Source: W425 sp964503235 (GTDB lineage Bacteria; Chloroflexota; Dehalococcoidia; Dehalococcoidales; RBG-16-60-22). Taken from it: a stretch of 41,376 bases of DNA. Shown piece after piece: positions 21,459 to 30,609 of this stretch. Below the pieces are notes generated by a model. It ran no database searches. It was not told the origin of the DNA and was given only the letters and a program-made list of their open reading frames with translations. The translations under genes were made by a program, and so were the position numbers. The number at the start of each line of letters is the position of its first letter. Within the stretch, counting starts at the first letter, position 1. The DNA lies in NCBI GenBank assembly GCA_964503235.1, contig CAZCZJ010000009.1:1-41376 (forward strand), written 5' to 3'.

Positions 21459-22694
21459 TTACTCCTTGACCAGCATCAACAGGCCCAGCATCGCCAGTAA
21501 AGCCAGCCCGGCACCCAGATAGAACGGAGTTGCGGGACTCACTGTCTCCCATAGCCAGCCGGCGAGAACACTGGCCGGCAAGAGCGTTAGCCCCACTACT
21601 CCCTGATAATATCCGTAAGCAGTGCCCCTTCTCTCCGCAGGAACAAGGTCGGCCACGAAAGCTTTGGCTACCCCCTCGACGATACCATAATAGATACCAT
21701 AGCAGGCGAAAAGCAACCATATATGCCAGACACTCGTCGAAAGGGCGAAGCCGAGGTAGACCAGGCCATAAATCAACCACCCGACAGCGATGACACGTTT
21801 TCGTCCCAGTCTGTCCGATAGCATGCCGGCGGGTGTGGAAATAATGGCATACGTTACGTTAAATAGAACGAGCATCAGGGTGATGTTTAACACCGAAGTG
21901 TCCAGATTCTGCGCTCTCAGTATAACAAAGAAGTCGCTCGAATTACCGAGGGTGAAAATACCCGTAATCAGCAGGAAGAGCTTGAACTTGCTGCTAAAAC
22001 CGGTTTTTGCCACCTCTAACGTCCCGGTGTTTTTTATAATGGCATGTTTTATCAGGCCTTTTTCGTGGACAAAGAGAAGCAGCATCAGGACGGCCAGGAA
22101 TGCCGGTACTACACCCACGATTACCATCCACCGGTAAGATTCTTTGGTGAGGTCGAGCCCGCCACCCTGAACGGTGTAGATAATGACGGCGGCGATGACC
22201 AACCCGAGGACAGCCCCGGTGGTGTCCATGGCACGGTGTATACCGAAGCCCTTTCCCCTCGACTCTGCTCCCACGGAATCGGCGATGAGAGCGTCGCGGG
22301 GCGAGGTGCGTATGCCCTTGCCCAGTCTGTCGCCAAAACGGACGCCAAGTACCCCACCCCAGGCCGAGGTCAAAAGCATGAAGGGTTTGACGATGGTGGA
22401 TAAGCCATAGCCGATCACGGCCAGAATCTTGCGTTTCTGCAAACGGTCGCTAATGCGGCCGCTGAAAATCCTGAAAACGGCATCGAAACTTTCCGACAAA
22501 CCGCCGATGAGTCCCACCGCCAACGCCCCGGCACCGAGTACGTTGGTGACAAAGAGCGGGACAAGGGTAAAAATCATCTCGCTGGAGGTATCGGTCAGGA
22601 GGCTGACCAACCCCAGGAAAAATACGTTATGATGAAGGCCCCAGATTTTACGATGGGTGGCTTCAATATCGGCGGGTGAATGTGGTTGGGACAA
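21459..22694 (-). CDS. Major facilitator superfamily transporter
   Basis: 411 aa with about 12 hydrophobic segments. The N-terminal half has FSGRISDRLQKRK, the loop 2-3 signature of the MFS, repeated in the second half as AGMLSDRLGRKR. A charged stretch RFGDRLGKGIRTSPRDALIADS resembles that of drug/H+ exporters related to YfcJ/TcR-like carriers. The substrate is unknown; efflux is more likely than uptake. The start is TTG 22694 with AAGGAG 6 bases upstream. It is monocistronic, convergent with panC and divergent from the tRNA pair. Confidence 0.88.
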   Translation of the reverse strand: MSQPHSPADIEATHRKIWGLHHNVFFLGLVSLLTDTSSEMIFTLVPLFVTNVLGAGALAVGLIGGLSESFDAVFRIFSGRISDRLQKRKILAVIGYGLSTIVKPFMLLTSAWGGVLGVRFGDRLGKGIRTSPRDALIADSVGAESRGKGFGIHRAMDTTGAVLGLVIAAVIIYTVQGGGLDLTKESYRWMVIVGVVPAFLAVLMLLLFVHEKGLIKHAIIKNTGTLEVAKTGFSSKFKLFLLITGIFTLGNSSDFFVILRAQNLDTSVLNITLMLVLFNVTYAIISTPAGMLSDRLGRKRVIAVGWLIYGLVYLGFALSTSVWHIWLLFACYGIYYGIVEGVAKAFVADLVPAERRGTAYGYYQGVVGLTLLPASVLAGWLWETVSPATPFYLGAGLALLAMLGLLMLVKE

Positions 22695-22786
22695 CGGGGA
22701 CTCCTTGTCAAAATATAACGATATATCATTACATGTAGTTACCGGTTTGTCAACGGATTAATGGTCAGGGAGTACAGAGGTTTACC

Positions 22787-22815
22787 TTGACTGTCATCCC
22801 AATCTAAAGTACAAT
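22787..22815 (+). promoter_or_regulatory. Promoter of the tRNA pair
   Basis: TTGACT (22787-22792), 17 bases, TACAAT (22810-22815). The predicted start near 22822 lies 10 bases before tRNA-Phe. Confidence 0.7.
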
Positions 22816-22831
22816 ATTATCCGAAGTAATT

Positions 22832-22907
<76 letters not shown>

Positions 22908-22919
22908 CCCCTCGAGCGG

Positions 22920-22994
<75 letters not shown>

Positions 22995-23378
22995 TTTTTA
23001 TTCCCAATATCACCAACCCGTATTAGATATCTATTCCCACCCAAACCTCCCTCGCGGCATCATGCCATTATCCATTGATTAATCCGCCCCGCCCCCTGGG
23101 GAAAAGTGGAAAATCCTTCTCATTCTACCTTTACGAAAGGGAGACGACCCATCGTGCAAGAAGTATTGTCCCCCTTTTGTAAAGGGGGATCAAGGGGGAT
23201 TTTAACATTTCAATCCCCACCCCCCAAACGGGGAGTAGCCTGCGAAGAGGGGCGTTAGCCCCTCTTAATAAAATCTCCCCCTCCCTTTCCAAGGGAGGGG
23301 GACTAAGGGGGTGGGTTGAAAAGAAACGGATTGCTTCGCTTCGCTCGCAATGACAGATTAGTGCGCTCGGAATGACGA
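22995..23378. repeat. Repeat-rich spacer after the tRNA genes
   Basis: This spacer has no gene. It holds an inverted copy of the dispersed repeat (23028-23063) and three perfect hairpins. These are CCCCCTTT/AAAGGGGG (23170-23188, also present at 2271-2289), AAGAGGGGC/GCCCCTCTT (23245-23266) and CCCCCTCCCTT/AAGGGAGGGGG (23277-23301). It then has TTGCTTCGCTTCGCTCGCAA followed by TGACA, another common short repeat. The cluster of unrelated hairpins suggests an accumulation site for mobile repeats next to tRNA genes. Confidence 0.7.
23028..23063 (-). repeat. Dispersed GGGTGGGAATAGATA repeat, copy 4 (inverted)
   Basis: Read on the minus strand it is ATGATGCCGCGAGGGAGG, then TTTGGGTGGGAATAGATA, matching the ends of the copies at 253-290 and 15142-15175. 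Confidence 0.6.
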
Positions 23379-25889
23379 TTAGCTATTCCATTTTTCTATC
23401 TCGACAAGACAGGAGTTCGGCGCCATGCCGGGGGCGTTCCTGGATAAGACCCTGTCCGGCGTGAGAATGCTGACACAGCCGCCTTTATCGATACTGGCCG
23501 GATTGCCCGGCTCCAGGGGGTCGTACTTACCGGAGCCGTAGTAGGAGTGGGCTACGCCCGGTTTTATCCTCTCGGTTACCTCTAAGATACAGAGCACGGC
23601 GCCACGGTCGTTGTATACTTTAACGATATCGCCGTCCTTTATACCCCTAGACATGGCATCAGCGGGGTGGATGCGCACCGGGTGCCAGAGATAGCCGTCC
23701 TTGAGGACGCGGTGGGAGGATATCTCCCCGAGCCAGGTGGCATTGGAGTCGTACTGGGTGTGGAAGGAGAACCGGGGGTGGGGGGTGATAAGCTGAATGG
23801 GGAATTTTTTGACTGCCTCCGAGTTGTAGCCTTCCCAGCTGGGTATATAGCGCGGTAACGGCGGTCTTTCTTCATCGTCGGGGAGATGCTTCAGTAAGCT
23901 TTGAGAGATGAATTCTATCTTACCGCTATAGGTTCCCAACTCTTTGCCCTTTGGCGTATTTCTCTTGGGATTAAAGTAATCGGGGGTATCGCACTCCCTG
24001 CCTTCGTAGAACCAGCGCAGTCCGGGCGTGGATTGATAGTCGTCGGGCATTGGTACGATGAAGTAACCATCCTTCTTGAAATCCTCAAAGGATATATGTT
24101 TGGGAAGGTCAGAATAATTAAAGACCTTCGCTATCCAGTCTTCTTCAGTGTTGCCCTCAGTGAATTCTTCCCCGACGCCGAGTCTTTCGGCCAGTTCCGT
24201 GAAGATATCATAATCGGCTTTCGATTCAAAGAGGGGCTCGATGCACTTTTTCTGGTAGACGATGACGCGGTGGTTACAGGCGTTAGAGCCGTGGTGGGTA
24301 TAGCCGCCGGTATTGGCCCATTCGCCGATGTCATTCCTCTCGAAATTGGTGCAGGCGGGCAGGATGATGTCCGCCAGTCCCGTCTCCGTGCACCACCAGC
24401 AGTCCTGATTGACGACGAATTCCAGTTTGGGGCTCTGGTACATCTTCACCCAGCGGTTGGTGCCAGTCATCGTGCCGAGGAACGAGCCGCCATAGCGGTA
24501 GAACATCTTGACCTCGGAGCAGCCCGGGGCCGGATAGGTAAACGGGATGAACTGCTGCTCCAACGACTGGCCGCAGAAGGTCTCGCCGAGCCATTGGATG
24601 GGCGGGTCCAGGATGGCTTCGGGGACGAGGAGGCGGTAGATGCGCTGCTTGACCTTATTATTCACCGACTTCCTGGCAAATTTATTCAGGAAATTGGATC
24701 CGAAAGAGCTGTAGCCGGGGAAGTTGAACTCCGCGTTGTACGGCGAGCCCATGGTGGTACCCCAGATGTTGACACCCGGTTTACCCAGCCCCTGCATCGC
24801 CTGCAAGAGCACCATCAGGCGTGTCCATTCCGTGCCGTAAGCCTGGCGGCAGGCACCAGACTGACCGCCGCGGGAACCGGCCGCCAGCATGGTGCGACTG
24901 CTTGCCCATTCCCTGGCCAGGCTCTTGATGGTATGTACAGGAACATCGCATATTGCCGCTGCCCATTGTGGAGTCCTGGGTATGCCGTTGTCCTCACCGA
25001 GAATATGTCTCCTGAACTCGTCAAAGCCAATGGTATGCGTGGTCACATATTCTTTATCGTAGGTGTTTTCGGTAAGCCATACGTAAGCGATAGCCTCAGC
25101 CATGGCAGCGTCGGTACCGGGGCGCGGGGCTATCCACTTATCGCCGAGGATGGTGGCGGTATAATTACAGAAGGGGTCGATGAATATCTGCTTTTTACCC
25201 AGGTCTCTCAGCCAGAGCCGCCAGGAAGCTGACTCCTGACCTCCGTAGATACCGCGGGTGGAATCGGGGTCGTTGCCCCAGTGCACTACAAGGTCGGTGT
25301 TTTTGAGGGCGTCTTCCAGCAGGTCGTACTGCTCGGGCATGCCGAGTCGCCAGAAGAATCCGTAGGTATGGGTAGCGCCCCAGTGCCAGCCTTCCCAGCT
25401 GTCGGGATTATCCATGATATCCGTAAAACCGATGAGGTTGAAAAACCTTGCCCAGGTCGAAGTGCGATAACCGAGGTTGCCCCAATTGTGGTGCGAGGAA
25501 GCGCGTGACATGACAGCCTCGGGTCCATAGTCGGTGCGGATTCTTTTCATCTCGCCAGCGACGATATCCAGGGCTTCATCCCAGCTTAGGCGGCGATAGC
25601 CCGACTTGCCTCGGTTCTCAGGGTGCCTGTTACCAGATGGGTCGAAGTCTTCACGGATGAGAGGGTATTTAATGCGGGCTTCCGAATATATCCTTGCCTT
25701 CTCGACCATGGTGAAAGGAGCGACACAGGCTTTCCGGTAAGGTGAGAATTCTTTATCGCCGACGGATATCGACCACGAAGCGGCATCTTCTTCAGTGAGA
25801 ACCAGAGGACGTACCCTGGTTATTTTGCCGTCCTTGACGTATACCTGTACCGGTCCGCCGATGGTAAGGTTGGTGTATACTTGTTCCAA
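23379..25889 (-). CDS. Molybdopterin oxidoreductase, pyrogallol transhydroxylase large-subunit-like
   Basis: 836 aa of the DMSO-reductase superfamily, with no twin-arginine signal and no N-terminal Cys motif for a 4Fe-4S cluster, so cytoplasmic. In the pyrogallol:phloroglucinol hydroxytransferase, His144, Asp174, Ser175 (Mo ligand) and Tyr404 line the active site. Here His133 (SSHHNWGN), Asp163-Ser164 (NPDSWEGWHWGA) and Tyr393 (PGYSSFG) occur at one constant offset of 11. C-terminal MGD-binding features include TPHPRFSFHTQYDSN and HPADAMSRGIKDGDIV. The Fe-S small subunit that partners transhydroxylase is not adjacent. The start is TTG 25889, with GGAAGGG rather far upstream. The substrate is unknown; a phenolic hydroxyl transfer or related reaction is the best guess. 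Confidence 0.82.
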   Translation of the reverse strand: MEQVYTNLTIGGPVQVYVKDGKITRVRPLVLTEEDAASWSISVGDKEFSPYRKACVAPFTMVEKARIYSEARIKYPLIREDFDPSGNRHPENRGKSGYRRLSWDEALDIVAGEMKRIRTDYGPEAVMSRASSHHNWGNLGYRTSTWARFFNLIGFTDIMDNPDSWEGWHWGATHTYGFFWRLGMPEQYDLLEDALKNTDLVVHWGNDPDSTRGIYGGQESASWRLWLRDLGKKQIFIDPFCNYTATILGDKWIAPRPGTDAAMAEAIAYVWLTENTYDKEYVTTHTIGFDEFRRHILGEDNGIPRTPQWAAAICDVPVHTIKSLAREWASSRTMLAAGSRGGQSGACRQAYGTEWTRLMVLLQAMQGLGKPGVNIWGTTMGSPYNAEFNFPGYSSFGSNFLNKFARKSVNNKVKQRIYRLLVPEAILDPPIQWLGETFCGQSLEQQFIPFTYPAPGCSEVKMFYRYGGSFLGTMTGTNRWVKMYQSPKLEFVVNQDCWWCTETGLADIILPACTNFERNDIGEWANTGGYTHHGSNACNHRVIVYQKKCIEPLFESKADYDIFTELAERLGVGEEFTEGNTEEDWIAKVFNYSDLPKHISFEDFKKDGYFIVPMPDDYQSTPGLRWFYEGRECDTPDYFNPKRNTPKGKELGTYSGKIEFISQSLLKHLPDDEERPPLPRYIPSWEGYNSEAVKKFPIQLITPHPRFSFHTQYDSNATWLGEISSHRVLKDGYLWHPVRIHPADAMSRGIKDGDIVKVYNDRGAVLCILEVTERIKPGVAHSYYGSGKYDPLEPGNPASIDKGGCVSILTPDRVLSRNAPGMAPNSCLVEIEKWNS

Positions 25890-25997
25890 GATGTGTTGTT
25901 TCCCTTCCGTAGCAATATTACGTAAAAATGTGAAATAGAATTTCTTCCTTCTTAAAAGTATAATAAATAAGCACGGTTGATATCAAACGGAGAGATT

Positions 25998-26771
25998 ATG
26001 AAAAAGATAAAGCTGCTGAGCTGGAACGTAAACGGCATCCGGGCGGTAAAGGGGAAAGGCTTTCTGGAGTGGTTTTATAAAGAAAACCCGGACATTCTTT
26101 GCCTCCAGGAGACCAAGGCCCAACCGGAACAGCTCGATGACGACCTCCTGGAACCGGAGAGTTACCATGCTTACTGGAACTACCCGGAGAGGAAGGGCTA
26201 CAGCGGTGTGGCGGTCTATACCAGAGAGGAACCTGAAAATATCAGCTATGACCTGGGTGATAAGAGCCTGGATATCGAAGGCAGGGTTATCGTTGCCGAA
26301 TATCCTGCGTTTACCCTGATGAATGTATATTTTCCCAACGGCAAGAGAGACCAGGAAAGACTCAATTACAAGATGGCTTTCTATGATGAATTTTTAAGAT
26401 ATGCCGATGAACTAAGAAGTATAGGTAAAAAACTGGTTATCTGCGGCGACGTGAATACGGCGCACCGGGAAATAGACCTGGCGCGTCCCAAGGAAAACTC
26501 CAAAGTATCCGGGTTTTTACCGATAGAACGGGAATGGATAGACAGGTTGGTGGCTCACGGCTACGTGGATACCTTCAGGGTTTTTAACAAGGAGCCCGGT
26601 CAATATACCTGGTGGGACCTGAAATCGGGCGCACGAAGCAGGAACGTAGGCTGGAGGATAGATTATTTCTACGTGAGTGAAGACCTGCTGCCATGGCTTA
26701 CAGGGGCTTTCATCATGCCCGATATCATGGGTTCCGACCACTGCCCGATAGGTATAACGCTCAATATCTGA
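25998..26771 (+). CDS. xthA: Exodeoxyribonuclease III
   Basis: 257 aa from ATG 25998, which has GGAGAG just upstream; an ATG at 25977 would add seven residues without a Shine-Dalgarno. Catalytic motifs are LSWNVNGIRA, LCLQETKA (Glu), GYSGVAVY, VYFPNG, ICGDVNTAHREID (Asp/Asn) and GSDHCPIG (Asp-His). It is an AP endonuclease and 3'-5' exonuclease of base-excision repair. It is alone on this strand; a TATAAT at 25959-25964 may be its -10 box. Confidence 0.96.
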   Translation: MKKIKLLSWNVNGIRAVKGKGFLEWFYKENPDILCLQETKAQPEQLDDDLLEPESYHAYWNYPERKGYSGVAVYTREEPENISYDLGDKSLDIEGRVIVAEYPAFTLMNVYFPNGKRDQERLNYKMAFYDEFLRYADELRSIGKKLVICGDVNTAHREIDLARPKENSKVSGFLPIEREWIDRLVAHGYVDTFRVFNKEPGQYTWWDLKSGARSRNVGWRIDYFYVSEDLLPWLTGAFIMPDIMGSDHCPIGITLNI

Positions 26772-26774
26772 TAG

Positions 26775-27416
26775 TTACAGCGTTTCCAGTCCCCTTACGA
26801 CATCGTGAAGGTCATCGAAAGGGGTATAAGCCAGCTTCTCTTCCTCGCATTTACGGAGCAGGTCGCCGGTAGCGAAGACCTTTATCGCCAGTCGCGACGA
26901 GTAGATATCGGAGACTCCATTGCCGACATACACAACATCGTAGCTATCTTTTATCAGTAATTTTGTATAAGACTCTTTAAAGCCGGCGTCCATCTCCTGA
27001 CCATCGGGACCGATATAACTGGCTATCATGCCGTCAGGACGAAAATCGTTGGTGGCGGCGAACACTTCGACGTTTTTGAGTCCCAGGCTTTCCAGGAGGG
27101 CATCGATATAGAAAGTCAACCCGTTGCTGACGATGATGAACCGATAGCCATGCCGCGAGCAGTAATCGACCAGTTCCTTGAGACCGGGGCGGATTTTAAC
27201 GCGGTCGCTGTTAAATATCACATCAAGCTGGGTCTGTTTGTCGGCTTTCACCATGGCGAAGACTTTTTTGTTGAACGCGCCGACGGGTATTCTTCCTTCC
27301 ATGTATTCCGTCAGCATTTCCCGCCACTTATTACCGACAAAGGTATCCAGGATAAGAAAACTCACATCTTCTTCGGTGATGGTTCCGTCGAAATCGCATT
27401 GCACGGCAAGTTTCAT
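26775..27416 (-). CDS. HAD-superfamily phosphatase (MtnX / phosphoserine phosphatase-like)
   Basis: 213 aa. HAD motif I QCDFDGTIT (both Asp residues), motif II IIVSNGL, a conserved Lys in AGFKESYTKLLI, and motif IV VYVGNGVSD. The arrangement is that of the IB subfamily, related to phosphoserine phosphatase and MtnX of methionine salvage. The substrate cannot be told from sequence. It is monocistronic, convergent with xthA (3 bases between the stop codons). Confidence 0.85.
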   Translation of the reverse strand: MKLAVQCDFDGTITEEDVSFLILDTFVGNKWREMLTEYMEGRIPVGAFNKKVFAMVKADKQTQLDVIFNSDRVKIRPGLKELVDYCSRHGYRFIIVSNGLTFYIDALLESLGLKNVEVFAATNDFRPDGMIASYIGPDGQEMDAGFKESYTKLLIKDSYDVVYVGNGVSDIYSSRLAIKVFATGDLLRKCEEEKLAYTPFDDLHDVVRGLETL

Positions 27417-27729
27417 AAGGCGCTATGACTCCCTGTTGAATTTATGGGGTCTAATTCACTATAGCTGATTATGCGTAAAGCGGTCAAACCTGTATTATTT
27501 TCATCAGGTTGATAGTGCTTACCTCACCCTATAAATATACGGGGTGTTCAAGAGGGGTGAAACCCCTATTTTAATTTTTTCCTCCTTTCAAACATACTAG
27601 AAATCGATACCTGTAAATAAACCCGTTTGAGAGGGGGACAAAGGGGGTGAGTATATAAAAACGGCCAGATACCCTTAGAATCTTTGAAATGTTATATCCT
27701 GATGATAGAATATGACGTAGGTGAATGAG
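27417..27729. other. Non-coding spacer with hairpin repeats
   Basis: About 310 bases without a gene. A hairpin AGGGGT-gaa-ACCCCT (27553-27567) followed by ATTTTAATTTTTT looks like a terminator, but no plus-strand gene ends there. A GAGAGGGGGACAAAGGGGG run at 27630-27648 belongs to the same G-run repeat family as the spacers at 2183 and 22995. Confidence 0.5.
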
Positions 27730-28449
27730 TTGGCACGTTATATTATCGGCACATCCGGCTGGCATTATGATGACTGGCGCGGTCGTTTCTACCCGGAAGG
27801 CTTAGCAAAATCCAAATGGCTGGAGTTCTATGCCGGTCATTTCTCAACGGTAGAGCTCAACAACACTTTCTACCGTTTACCATCGGAGGCTGCTTTTAAA
27901 AACTGGTATGATTCAACGCCGCCGGGATTTATCTTCGCCGTAAAGATAAGCCGTTATATCACCCATATCAAAAAACTCAAAGATACACGAGAGGCTTTAC
28001 AAAACTTTATGTCAATGGCTACCCTGCTGAAAGACAAGCTGGGGCCGGTGCTGTACCAGCTACCGCCAAGCCTGCACCGCGATGACGCAAAGCTGCAAAA
28101 GTTTCTATCCGGACTGTCAACAGAATATAAACATGTAATTGAATTCAGGCACGAGTCATGGCTGACGGACGAGGTCTACGATATCCTGCGTCGGTATCAC
28201 GTCGGGATGTGCGTTTTCGATATGCCCAATTTATCCTGTCCCCTGCTGGCGACGGCCGACTTTGCCTATATCAGATTTCACGGGAAAGACAGCCTGTATT
28301 CAAGCAGCTACAGCGACGGGGAACTGGCTGACTGGGCAGAGAAGATAAAAAAGTTAGCAGAGAATTTGGGTAATGTTTATATTTACTTTAACAACGATAT
28401 CCAGGGATTTGCGCTGAAGAATGCGGAGACGATAAGGGAATTATTATAG
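27730..28449 (+). CDS. DUF72 family protein
   Basis: 239 aa. IIGTSGWHYDDWRGRFYPEG is the DUF72 signature, followed by FSTVELNNTFYRLP, FIFAVKISRYITHIKKL and GPVLYQLPPSLHRD. The family forms a TIM-barrel of unknown enzymatic activity. TTG 27730 is preferred as start because AGGTG lies 6 bases upstream; a GTG three codons earlier has no Shine-Dalgarno. The usual family start (short lead into YIGTSGW) agrees. It is monocistronic. Confidence 0.88.
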   Translation: MARYIIGTSGWHYDDWRGRFYPEGLAKSKWLEFYAGHFSTVELNNTFYRLPSEAAFKNWYDSTPPGFIFAVKISRYITHIKKLKDTREALQNFMSMATLLKDKLGPVLYQLPPSLHRDDAKLQKFLSGLSTEYKHVIEFRHESWLTDEVYDILRRYHVGMCVFDMPNLSCPLLATADFAYIRFHGKDSLYSSSYSDGELADWAEKIKKLAENLGNVYIYFNNDIQGFALKNAETIRELL

Positions 28450-28519
28450 GGGATTAAATAGAAAGACTTTAAGAGCGATGAAGTCTTTTTAACATTGAAA
28501 CGTCTTTTAACTATTTATT

Positions 28520-29563
28520 TTACCGAGCTATAAGTTCGAGCCCAGGTCGGTTATTTGATTTGGGTAACATAATTCCAATTTTATCAATTAATGTAGCAGT
28601 TTGTTTATCAAGATTTCCTTCTGGGTCTGCTTGTATTATATCGTTATCTAACTTCAACCTATCCATTAAGGCACGTAACATCAAACGAAAATATTGCTCA
28701 ACCGCGTCAGTATATTTATGTAGAATATTAAGCTGTTTTCTATTAAATAATGATAATTTTGTATGGGCAACATCAATATCATTACGTAGAGCCATTACTG
28801 GTAAAAAGTAACACTCAATTTCATCTTTTGGGTATTCTAGTTGTGCTAAACCATTACGCACGGCATCTCTAGTTCTTCCATCGCCTTGAGGCGGGAAAAG
28901 AACCTCTAGTATCTTGCAATAATTAAGTATAACCTCGGCAACATAATCAGAAGGAGAATTTCCCGCATCTCTCAATCGGCAAGCGATATAGAAATGTTGC
29001 AACGCAGCAATGATTCTTCTTTGAGCAGGATGATTATTCAATATTTCCATAGTTTTCCATGCAGAATCCACTTTTTCCTCTTGTATCTCTTGAGTAGTGA
29101 CCTCAAAGCTACCTGACTGCGCTTTAAGTGCCCAGCAAAATGCGGTCTTTCCCACTTTTCCTTTCACACGTTTAATAATCGGTGATTCTCCAAAACTAAT
29201 ATTTAATATAGGTGGAAACCCATAATACACAGCTTCAATTATGTTAATAAGGTCCTTAATAGTCTCACAATAAGTTCGGATATGAAGTTTATTACCTTTA
29301 AGTCTTATCGCTCTAATATTGTCTTTAATAGTTACATTCAGTGGACTTAATAGGCTTTCAGCATCCACATATGTTCTGCCAGTATTTGCATCATATTTGA
29401 TTTTACATCCGGTTCCGCGTAAAAGAGTCCTTCCCTTACCAGAATGATTCCCGAAAGCCTCTGTGGGACAAAACATGAACTCAATGTACACTTTATTAGG
29501 GAAAACCAATGTGCCACCCTCTTCAAGCAGAAAGGAACGTTCACGAAGTTGATAAGTCAGCAT
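28520..29563 (-). CDS. AT-rich protein with a HEPN-like C-terminal domain
   Basis: 347 aa, not assigned to a named family. The N-terminal ~160 residues look beta-rich (LRERSFLLEEGGTLVFPNKVYIEFMF in outline). The C-terminal ~150 are helical and resemble ApeA-like HEPN domains. AEVILNYCKILEVLF is followed by ALRNDIDVAH, whose Arg260 and His267 make an Rx6H pair like the Rx4-6H motif of HEPN ribonucleases. Such proteins often serve in phage defence or as toxins. Codon use is more AT-rich than in the flanking genes, which suggests acquisition. AAGGAG precedes ATG 29563. There is no obvious antitoxin beside it. Confidence 0.6.
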   Translation of the reverse strand: MLTYQLRERSFLLEEGGTLVFPNKVYIEFMFCPTEAFGNHSGKGRTLLRGTGCKIKYDANTGRTYVDAESLLSPLNVTIKDNIRAIRLKGNKLHIRTYCETIKDLINIIEAVYYGFPPILNISFGESPIIKRVKGKVGKTAFCWALKAQSGSFEVTTQEIQEEKVDSAWKTMEILNNHPAQRRIIAALQHFYIACRLRDAGNSPSDYVAEVILNYCKILEVLFPPQGDGRTRDAVRNGLAQLEYPKDEIECYFLPVMALRNDIDVAHTKLSLFNRKQLNILHKYTDAVEQYFRLMLRALMDRLKLDNDIIQADPEGNLDKQTATLIDKIGIMLPKSNNRPGLELIAR

Positions 29564-29629
29564 TTTGACTGTTCTCCTTTAACACTACTCATGAATATAC
29601 AACTAAAATTACTGGTTTGTTTATCTACA

Positions 29630-30607
29630 TCACACATGCAGCTCTATAACATCCCCGTCCTTTAATAGGTGGTCTCTCTTCGCCATGACGCCGTCGAACT
29701 TGCCCGAGCCCCAGATGCGGGCGTATTTCATCTTTTTGGCAAAGTCCTTATGCACCGAGGCGGCGGCTGCTTCAAGGGTGCTCCCCGTCTCCAGTACTAT
29801 CGGGTCTTCGTAGTCCGGCTTGCCACCGGGGACCTTGGTATATACCCGGATGATATCCAGCAGGCGGAATATCGCCAGCCTGAGTTCGCCGAGTCCTTCC
29901 TCAAGAGTAGATACAGAGATAAGAGTTACACGACCGCCGTATATCTCCCGCAGAATGTTGTAATTTTCTGCGTTAATATCCAGGTCTTTTTTATTACATA
30001 TCACCAGCGCCTTTTTAACGGTTATCGGCGATTCCTCTTCACTCTCAGGCTTGCTTTCCCAGAGTCCTATTTTCTTTTCCTGCAGCCTGGTGATGACAGC
30101 CTCTAATTGTGACAGAGGGTCGTTATCCAGGTCGAGAACTATGAGTAAAGCATCTGCCCGTCTGATGATATTTAGAACCCACCATTCGGGAGGCTGGTCG
30201 CTCAAGGGCGGCGTATCGATTAGCTGAATCTGGATATTCTCGTAAGCCATCATACCCGGTGTGGCGTTCTGGGTGGTGAAAGGGTAAGCGGCTACCGTCG
30301 GGGTGGCTTTAGTAAGGCTGGCGACTATCTGCGATTTACCGGTGTTGGGCGGACCGATAACTGCCACCTGACCGGCACCCACCTTTTCAATCATCATCGA
30401 TGCACGCTGGGTGGCCGTTCTCTTATCAAGCGACTGCGTCAGCCTGGCTATCTTGGTGCGGATGTCAGCGCGAAGGTGGTCGGTGCCCTTATGCTTGGGC
30501 ATGACCGAAAGCATCTCCTCCAGGCAGGCGATTTTCTCCAGGGGGCTTTTCGCCGTCCGGTAATTTCTCTCGGCTTCAAGATACTGCGGCGTGAGATTAG
30601 CGGGCAT
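29630..30607 (-). CDS. TGS-domain GTPase (Obg/DRG-related)
   Basis: 325 aa. After an N-terminal helical region (about 1-75) comes a G domain with G1 GPPNTGKS at 85-92, G3 DTPP at 131-134 and G4 NKKD at 205-208. A C-terminal TGS domain runs from about 250 (RVYTKVPGGKPD ... LKDGDVIELHV). The order matches DRG/Obg-type GTPases thought to act on ribosomes or RNA. It begins 2 bases after the uvrC stop, so it is the second gene of that transcript. The same pairing with uvrC is not functionally explained. Confidence 0.88.
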   Translation of the reverse strand: MPANLTPQYLEAERNYRTAKSPLEKIACLEEMLSVMPKHKGTDHLRADIRTKIARLTQSLDKRTATQRASMMIEKVGAGQVAVIGPPNTGKSQIVASLTKATPTVAAYPFTTQNATPGMMAYENIQIQLIDTPPLSDQPPEWWVLNIIRRADALLIVLDLDNDPLSQLEAVITRLQEKKIGLWESKPESEEESPITVKKALVICNKKDLDINAENYNILREIYGGRVTLISVSTLEEGLGELRLAIFRLLDIIRVYTKVPGGKPDYEDPIVLETGSTLEAAAASVHKDFAKKMKYARIWGSGKFDGVMAKRDHLLKDGDVIELHV

Positions 30608-30609
30608 CT

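Noticed and set aside
22995..23378. CRISPR array or att site next to the tRNA genes
   Set aside because: The repeats are different hairpins without regular spacing, and no duplicated tRNA 3' end or integrase is seen.
23901..25232. Long open frame (443 aa) on the plus strand inside the molybdoenzyme gene
   Set aside because: It is fully antisense to a gene with a complete, motif-rich protein, and its translation shows no domain or Shine-Dalgarno.
27553..27580. Terminator of a plus-strand gene
   Set aside because: No plus-strand gene ends upstream; it is more likely one of the G-run hairpin repeats.
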